Positions 62,541-64,000 of a stretch of 64,000 bases of DNA are shown here, piece by piece. Position 1 is the first letter of the stretch. Every line of letters begins with the position of its first letter. Both the position numbers and the translations under genes were made by a program. The stretch is taken from the NCBI GenBank assembly GCA_963575745.1, contig CAUYUJ010014260.1:138501-202500 (forward strand). The letters run 5' to 3'. The notes below the pieces were generated by a model. That model worked only from the letters and a program-made list of their open reading frames with translations, did no database searches and was not told the origin of the DNA. Source of the stretch: Prorocentrum cordatum (taxonomy: Eukaryota > Sar > Dinophyceae > Prorocentrales > Prorocentraceae).

Positions 62541-63420
62541 GTTGGGAGCTTTTTGGGGTCTCTTGGGGGCTTCACGGGGGCCTCCTGGGGTCTCCTGCTG
62601 GGGGCATCTCAATGAATTCTTTCAAACCTCCCAGGGGCCTCTTGGGGCCTGTTTGGGCCTGCTGGCGGCCTCGGGGGTCATCTTTGGGCGGAGTGCCCGA
62701 TATGGCAGTTCGGGTTCCCCTCTGGGGCCCCTCTCAGGCCCTCTTGGGCAGTCTTCGGAGCTTCTCAATCCGTCTTGGGGCCCTCATGGGCCGTCTAAGG
62801 GCCTTCTGGGCCTCTTGGGCAATCGCGGGATGATTTCGGGAATCTCTTGGGTCGTTTTGGACCGCATTGAAGCCAACACGCCCATACGCATGCGAGAAAC
62901 CACATTTGCCTAAAAGAACGGAGCCATGTGGGCGTCCCGGGGCCCTCTTGGGGATCCTCTTGGAACTGTGTTGAAGAGTCGTGGACGCTTCTTGGGCCGT
63001 TTGGAACGCATCTGGGGCCGTCGGAGACTCCTTGAGGGCGTCGTGGGGCCCATAAGGAACCCCCGCCTGAACCCAAGCCAATCAAAAAACAATGCAATTC
63101 CTGAGGCTGGGGGAAGGTATTCCTGGAACTTCCAACTTCTAGGTCGAAGCTGATTTCGAGAGGGCAGCGACGCCCAGGAGCGGAGACAGAGGGCCCTGGA
63201 TGGGGGGCCCCAGGTAGCCCCAAGATGGGCTTCCAAGGTCTCGCTTTGGAGGTCCCTGGGCTCTGTAGACGCGCGTGGATCCGTCTGACCGGGCCATGGG
63301 ATGCGTTAGAGGGCTCCTAGACATCGCGGAAGCTCTTGGACGCATGTTGGCGGGGTCTGTTTTTGAGGTATCGTGAGGCCGTTTGGGAACCGTGTTTGAC
63401 CAATCTTGGGCCGCTTTGGC
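62541..63420 (+). repeat. CTCTTGGGG-type repeats
   Basis: GGGGTCTCTTGGGGGC, GGCCTCTTGGGGCC and CGTCTTGGGG motifs, plus orientation, grading into more diverged TTGGGCCG motifs after 62900. No inverted CCCACCAGCCC ends were found. Confidence 0.65.
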
Positions 63421-64000
63421 ACTTTCTTGCTCAGGGTAGGGCTCTCGCTGGACCATTGGACCACTCCTCATATTCCAAGACCAGATCCTTGACATTATGC
63501 AAGAGACAACTACACGAAGGCACACTACCTTACGCAACAAATCGTCTCGGAGTTCGCCCTCTCAAGTTCCTTTTCTTTCTTCTCCTCGGGCCATTGCCCT
63601 GGAATTCCTTTCTTCCCTCGCGCCGCTATGCGTCGCTTCCTTACTTCCTTCGCCTTTTCCTCGGGATCGCCTGCACACTCTCTCAAATGCATCAGCGCCC
63701 CAAGCCTGGCCGCTCCCGCGGGAGGCAGGTGCTGAGAGGCGACATCATTTGCGAATGAGCGGCGCAGGGTTCCACGCTCGACCGCGTCGGCCATTAGCGA
63801 AATCATTCGCGCTGGCCCTGGCCTCAAACAGCCAACCGGGGGGACTTGAGCGCTCGAGGCCGAGGAAGAAAAGGATGACGATCCTCACAGTAAGGCCGTC
63901 TCTGGCGATCCGCCAGCCGCGCGGAACGATGCCGCGCGCCGTGCCCCAACGGCGGTCAGATCCGCGCGTGTCCGGGGTGGGCGCAGGGCGAAGCCGCCGG
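63421..64000. other. Unassigned sequence, possible exon
   Basis: A minus-strand frame at 63827-63525 (100 residues; ARMISLMADAVERGTLRRSF near its start, then a Lys/Glu-rich helix with KAKEVRKRRIAARGKKG) has a natural composition and no repeats. A second minus-strand frame covers the last 150 bases (GIVPRGWRIARDGLTVRI). I recognise no family. Either could be an exon of a gene continuing past the window edge. Confidence 0.2.

Overview
The window looks like dinoflagellate nuclear DNA: very gene-poor, rich in GC, and mostly made of tandem, interspersed and strand-asymmetric simple repeats. Three observations point to that lineage. A near-copy of the dinoflagellate trans-spliced leader (19 of 21 positions) lies on the minus strand at 947-967. 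A long minus-strand LINE at 52.4-58.0 kb has the order Cys-rich ORF1, reverse transcriptase, zinc knuckle, RNase H that I associate with dinoflagellate genomes. A GH18-like gene around 16.2-17.6 kb seems to be split by short introns, one of which may use a GC-type donor. I cannot name the species.

Layout. 0-3.4 kb: small hypothetical ORF, spliced-leader relict, a 73-bp array and a 1.5-kb GAGGCT hexamer array. 3.7-8.4 kb: two copies of a repeat-filled element with inverted CCCACCAGCCC ends, on either side of a broken LINE reverse transcriptase. 9.4-10.7 kb: two oppositely oriented 21-bp minisatellites around a poly-T tract and a duplicated 148-bp block. 11.96-12.87 kb: third, inverted copy of the element. 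14-18 kb: a small Cys-rich ORF, TCC and CAG tracts, and the GH18-like gene on the minus strand. 19-22.6 kb: a 154-bp array, CCAAGAGG-type repeats and an 83-bp array. 23.1-28.3 kb: a 15-copy satellite of about 285 bp followed by a 13-copy 73-bp array. 28.7-29.6 kb: mirrored GGA/TCC tracts. 29.7-30.9 kb: more CCAAGAGG repeats with a tiny copia-type RT remnant. 32.7-34.2 kb and 59.2-61.25 kb: units of about 770 bp separated by CAA runs. 34.7-46.3 kb: satellite cassettes (89-90-bp units with a shared header and footer) alternating with pentamer, CGGGT and CCTAGG arrays. 46.5-51.6 kb: assorted arrays and a perfect 14-bp hairpin. 52.4-58.0 kb: the LINE. 61.3-64 kb: 10-bp and CTCTTGGGG-type repeats, then unexplained sequence.

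The only non-transposon protein family I can support is the GH18-like gene, and its catalytic glutamate is replaced by histidine. Nearly all long open frames here are read through tandem repeats and should not be taken as genes. The most unusual feature is the repeat architecture: tandem repeats packaged between inverted end motifs and present in several copies, including one family with a 10.7-10.8 bp period close to the DNA helical turn.
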